From: Oidiodendron maius Zn
Taxonomy: Eukaryota; Ascomycota; Leotiomycetes; Myxotrichaceae
Assembly: GCA_000827325.1 (NCBI GenBank)
Contig: KN832871.1
Location: 744,001-808,000 of the forward strand
Reading direction: 5' to 3'
Length of the DNA: 64,000 nt
Under the pieces are notes generated by a model. It saw only the letters and a list, made by a program, of their open reading frames with translations. It did not search any database and had not been told where the DNA came from. Below, in pieces: positions 61,201-64,000 of the stretch (the first letter of the stretch is position 1; each line of letters starts with the position of its first letter). A program made the translations under genes and the position numbers.

Positions 61201-61511
61201 AGGCGGTCGTGACGACCTACCAGCAGAAGACGATCTCCTTGGAGAAGGCCCGCAAGATGCGTCACCGTCCGCCAGCGCTCATGAACTTGGACGAGCATGT
61301 TGATGAGGAAGTTCTGGCGACCCCCGCTAGCGACAAGCATGGGTTGAATATCCAGGGCATCATCTTCGACCAGGAGCCGCAGGAAGGTGATAGCGGAGTG
61401 TCTGGAGTTTCTCGGCCGGAGCAAGCAAAGCCAGAGAGCGCCGGAATGAGCAATGGCAACAGCAGCGAGAACCAGACGGAAGATAGAGAGAACGAGCCCA
61501 AGACGGCCTGA
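58263..61511 (+). CDS. BOI2: Boi1/Boi2-like polarity protein (SH3-SAM-PH)
   Basis: Three exons, 58263-58344, 58468-58611 and 58663-61511 (1024 aa). An SH3 domain occupies about residues 28-76 (HDFSARSSDELTLSKGDIVE, GDGWYLGKH, GLFPHVYTR across intron 2). A SAM domain lies at about 270-337 (SWNADQVATFLAEVGVEA, DVLLGMDQTSVFLKEFDLG). A Bem1-binding-type proline run PPRPPPPPKDFPSP is near 615. A PH domain covers about 768-911 (YSGWMKKKSSNLMATWKPRL, FILKGRRLSYYYSEND, with a disordered insert before MFIFKLQPP). The domain order is diagnostic of yeast Boi1/Boi2, which bind Cdc42, Bem1 and phosphoinositides and help exocytosis and polar growth at hyphal tips. The symbol means Boi family, since one gene usually covers both yeast paralogues. 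The acidic C-terminus is disordered. Confidence 0.96.
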
Positions 61512-62199
61512 CGAAGTGATGATGAGATGGATCAGGGTCTATAATTGCAATGAGGATCTTCCCGGCATCTCACTCTTTCTGTTACAAGTTTCTTTTACGT
61601 CCTCTATTTCGGCTATACATATCCTTTGAGCTCGGGCGATATTTCCAGGTGTACACGGTTGGGCGGTTTTCGGGAGGGAATTGGGAGGCGGGTGGAGGGG
61701 ATGGGAACTCTCTGTGGAGAGAGGACGACCGACGAAGCTGATGAAGGAAGTGGTCGATACCTTATATATCATACCATACAATACAATACAATACAATACA
61801 ATATCAGGCTATTTACTTCAGGCTACGAGCGAGATGAGCTGAGCCGAGCCGATATCCCGCGATTTCGTAAAAGTGCAGGTGGACAAGACCGTAGATGAGG
61901 AGACGGGCGCGCCGGCGCGGTCTCGTGTCTGGGATGGCGTGTATACTGTCGAGATGTTGAGTGAGGAGGGCAATGCCAACTTCGCGCCCAGCGGACAAAG
62001 ATAGTTCATTCGACTGTAATTATTGCCTGGAGAAGTGCCATGTACTTCGGGGAGAGGTGCTAATTCAAGAAAAGTGAAGAGCAACGTGATCAATAAGGCT
62101 ATCCAGGATATTGGCATGGGGAGAAGTTTGTGCTCATGAGATTGGCTGGTTTGTTAACAAGTACTGTAGGAGCTGACGAAGTCTGGGATGATATAAAGC
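61512..62199. other. Intergenic with ATACA microsatellite
   Basis: 3' flank of the Boi-like gene. Nothing coding is recognised apart from possible lost N-terminal parts of the MFS remnant that follows. Confidence 0.45.
61774..61803 (+). repeat. (ATACA)n microsatellite
   Basis: About five to six consecutive 5-bp units of the type atacaataca, in the 3' flank of the Boi-like gene. Likely length-polymorphic. Confidence 0.85.
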
Positions 62200-62700
62200 T
62201 GTGCTGACAATACGCAGTTTCTGGCTCCAGGGCGTAGCTCTTACGCTTCTTTCTCTGTCCACTAAATTCGGCGTGTCCTTTCCAGTAGGTTCGTTACACT
62301 ATGTGTGCTCTGTTTGTAGGTGTCTTGCATCGGTGCCTCTTTTAGGGGTGGGGCTCGATATAATAAGTTGGCGCCTCGCTTTTAACATGACCCTCTTTAT
62401 TGCAGGTGCCTTTGGGTTTACCGCTGGTGTGGCGCCCAACTGGATCGGCATCTGTGGACTCTTTGCGGCCCTGGGGACAGGTGTAGGCGGAAACCTTCCA
62501 GGCAGATTCTTCCTGTCTCACTTGTATTAATACTCAGATCACGAAGTGTTCGTGGATTTGAATCACGGCTAATTTCCAAAATTAGTCGACGGAGACCTTT
62601 CCCTAGAATTCCTACCAAGTACTTCTGGTGGCCTGCCCCCCTTTTGAGTGTGTTGTGGCCGTTGCTTTCGTAGTAGTTTCTTGGCTGGTGTGGTGTTTTC
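62200..62700 (+). pseudogene. Decayed MFS transporter (SV2-like / sugar-anion type) fragment
   Basis: After an acceptor-like acgcag at 62212-62217 the plus strand reads FWLQGVALTLLSLSTKFGV, WRLAFNMTLFIAGAFGFTAG, PNWIGICGLFAALGTGVGGN, then LP. These are the first helices of fungal SV2-like MFS transporters (usual text DNLWLQGVALTL...GVGGNLPVDG). The continuation VDGDLSLEFLPSTSGG resumes after about 80 bp ending in AG, whose donor is GC and not GT. Beyond that LLSVLWPLLS appears in another frame with stops. The N-terminal start and all later helices are missing. It is a truncated, frame-broken host pseudogene between the Boi-like gene and the arrestin gene. Confidence 0.8.
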
Positions 62701-63029
62701 ATGATCCTTGGCGCCCGTAAGCGGGCGTCGATCTGAAATGACTGGGGCGCAGCCTATGACGCTGTATCCTGGAACATCGAGAGTACGCAGCTGAGAGGCT
62801 TCCAGAGCTGCCGTCTTCTTACACGAGCCTACCATACCTCAAATCAGCTATAGGAATGTGGTTACCCGCGCGCAATACGTATTGGCCGGATCAATGAGGC
62901 GAAGCATGACCCATTACGCTTTCTGGTCTGAACATCGCCGTTAAAATACCTCAGCGATCACCCCGCGTACAATACTGAACCACGAGCCCAGACCGTGGAG
63001 CCAGCGGGCCCACGACGAGACATACGCAA
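62701..63029. other. Promoter region of the arrestin-like gene
   Basis: About 330 bp, no gene, no evident repeat. Confidence 0.5.
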
Positions 63030-64000
63030 ATGTCTGTCCAGATCCAGCTCGAAGATCCCCGCAGCTTCTACAGCAATCTCGACTTCATCAAGGGCCGGGT
63101 TGTCCTGTCCCTCAACAAAGATGAGAACGTCTCCGGTATATTTGTCAAGCTGGAGGGAGAGTCCCGGAGTGCCTTGGTGCGCCCCATCAACAACAACAGG
63201 CCCCGGGATCGTAGTACCGTTGCCATGGAGAACCACAAAGTGTTGTACAAGGTGTCCCAGGTCTTTCCGTCAGATAAAGACACGGGCCCGAGCAGGAGAG
63301 GAGAGGCGTACACGCTGCGGGCAGGCACCCATGAGTATCCTTTCCGCTTCAAGATCCCGTTTAACAACGGCTGCTCGAACCCGGAAGAGCAGTTTGGCTT
63401 TGGTAATCTTGGGTTGACAGGCATGCAACATCTACATTATCGACATGTCAAGCGCACTCTCCCGCCATCGTTGACGGGCTTCCCGGACAAGGCGGAGATC
63501 AGATACTACGTCAAGGTCACCGTGCAGCGGCCGAGTCTGTTCAAGGAGAATAGGAGGTCTGCCATTGGGTTCCGCTTCCTCCCCATCGAGCCGCCTAGGC
63601 CCCCTCCCTCCAAAAATGAAGTGTTTGCTAGGCGGCCATATGCATTCCAACCTGGAGGACAGAGGCAGAAATCCGGCATATTTGGCAACAAGAGATCTCC
63701 AAGCATGTCCACTACGCCTCCACCAAGGGGAGAGGTAGAGGCGAGGCTCCCGAGTCCGGCCATTGTGACGTGCAACGAACCTATACCATTACGGATCATT
63801 GTTAGGAATCTGAATGAGAGTCCTGAACAGCTCTTCTTGATGAGCTTGCAGTTCAACTTGATTGGGAGCACTGAGATACGGGCCATAGACGTAGCTCGGA
63901 CAGAGACTATTACATGGGCCATGATGACCCTACAATCCCTAGCGATACCGATTGGAAGTCCTGGGGACAAGCTCCGAACTGAAACAATTCTAGATAAGAA
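63030..64000 (+). CDS. Arrestin-domain protein, 5' part (continues beyond window)
   Basis: Open from the ATG at 63030 (MSVQIQLEDPRSFYSNLDF) to the window edge without a stop: 323 codons visible, no intron needed. The N-terminal arrestin fold is recognisable: FIKGRVVLSLNKDENVSGI, FVKLEGESR, LRAGTHEYPFRFKIP, then LPPSLTGFPDKAEIRYYVKV. After a Pro/Arg-rich loop the second arrestin domain begins around EARLPSPAIVTCNEPIPLRI. Fungal alpha-arrestins are adaptors that bring Rsp5-type ubiquitin ligases to plasma-membrane transporters for endocytosis. PY motifs, if any, would lie in the missing C-terminal part. The class (for example Bul/Art/Rim8 type) cannot be fixed from this half. Confidence 0.9.
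   Translation, partial: MSVQIQLEDPRSFYSNLDFIKGRVVLSLNKDENVSGIFVKLEGESRSALVRPINNNRPRDRSTVAMENHKVLYKVSQVFPSDKDTGPSRRGEAYTLRAGTHEYPFRFKIPFNNGCSNPEEQFGFGNLGLTGMQHLHYRHVKRTLPPSLTGFPDKAEIRYYVKVTVQRPSLFKENRRSAIGFRFLPIEPPRPPPSKNEVFARRPYAFQPGGQRQKSGIFGNKRSPSMSTTPPPRGEVEARLPSPAIVTCNEPIPLRIIVRNLNESPEQLFLMSLQFNLIGSTEIRAIDVARTETITWAMMTLQSLAIPIGSPGDKLRTETILDK

Noticed and set aside
62958-63970. Long minus-strand frames at the right end
   Set aside because: They lie opposite the open arrestin-like reading frame on the plus strand, which has recognisable domain motifs.

Overview
The window looks like nuclear DNA of a filamentous ascomycete (Pezizomycotina). Genes carry several short introns of about 45-90 bp (a few longer) with GT...AG ends. 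Families present include a fungal group II G-alpha, a Zn2Cys6 regulator, a GH72 glucanosyltransferase, and Boi-, Bzz1- and Dsn1-type proteins. A leotiomycete is my guess, but nothing here proves it. No rRNA, tRNA, CRISPR array, LTR element or intact transposon was recognised.

Conserved housekeeping blocks alternate with accessory stretches full of decayed genes. 1-9.4 kb: accessory, with one intact NmrA/EasG-like reductase and one unrecognised, probably broken gene. 9.4-14.6 kb: core block with omega-amidase (Nit3/NIT2), spermidine synthase and, divergently, a group II G-alpha subunit. 16.3-23.3 kb: accessory block with a broken DHA1-type MFS transporter, an intact Gre2/DFR-like reductase, a broken short-chain dehydrogenase and an intact Zn2Cys6 regulator. 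It looks like the remains of a small metabolic or detoxification cluster. 24.1-27.4 kb: an RRM-like protein and the kinetochore protein Dsn1/Mis13. 27.9-33.6 kb: a broken S41-type protease-like gene, an NmrA/isoflavone-reductase-like gene, and nearly 3 kb with nothing recognisable. 33.7-44.4 kb: a single-pass membrane protein with a six-cysteine ectodomain, the mRNA-export helicase Dbp5 and, divergently, the actin regulator Bzz1, then a GPI-anchored beta-1,3-glucanosyltransferase. 44.4-49.4 kb: accessory, with a 67-aa charged helical protein behind a 59-bp promoter duplication, a small P-loop ATPase/kinase, and a possible broken small secreted protein. 51.3-64 kb: a disordered hypothetical protein, a large SP-RING (MIZ) SUMO-ligase-like protein divergent from a Boi1/2-like SH3-SAM-PH polarity protein, a broken MFS transporter remnant, and the start of an arrestin-domain gene cut by the window edge.

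Exon joins were worked out by hand from splice signals and reading phase. Where I give an exon list, the phases add up to an open protein of plausible length. Family names come from motif recognition, with no database search. The core genes bear on polarity, endocytosis and cell wall (Boi, Bzz1, GH72, arrestin), signalling (G-alpha), nuclear functions (Dbp5, Dsn1, SP-RING) and nitrogen/polyamine metabolism (omega-amidase, spermidine synthase). They do not form one pathway.
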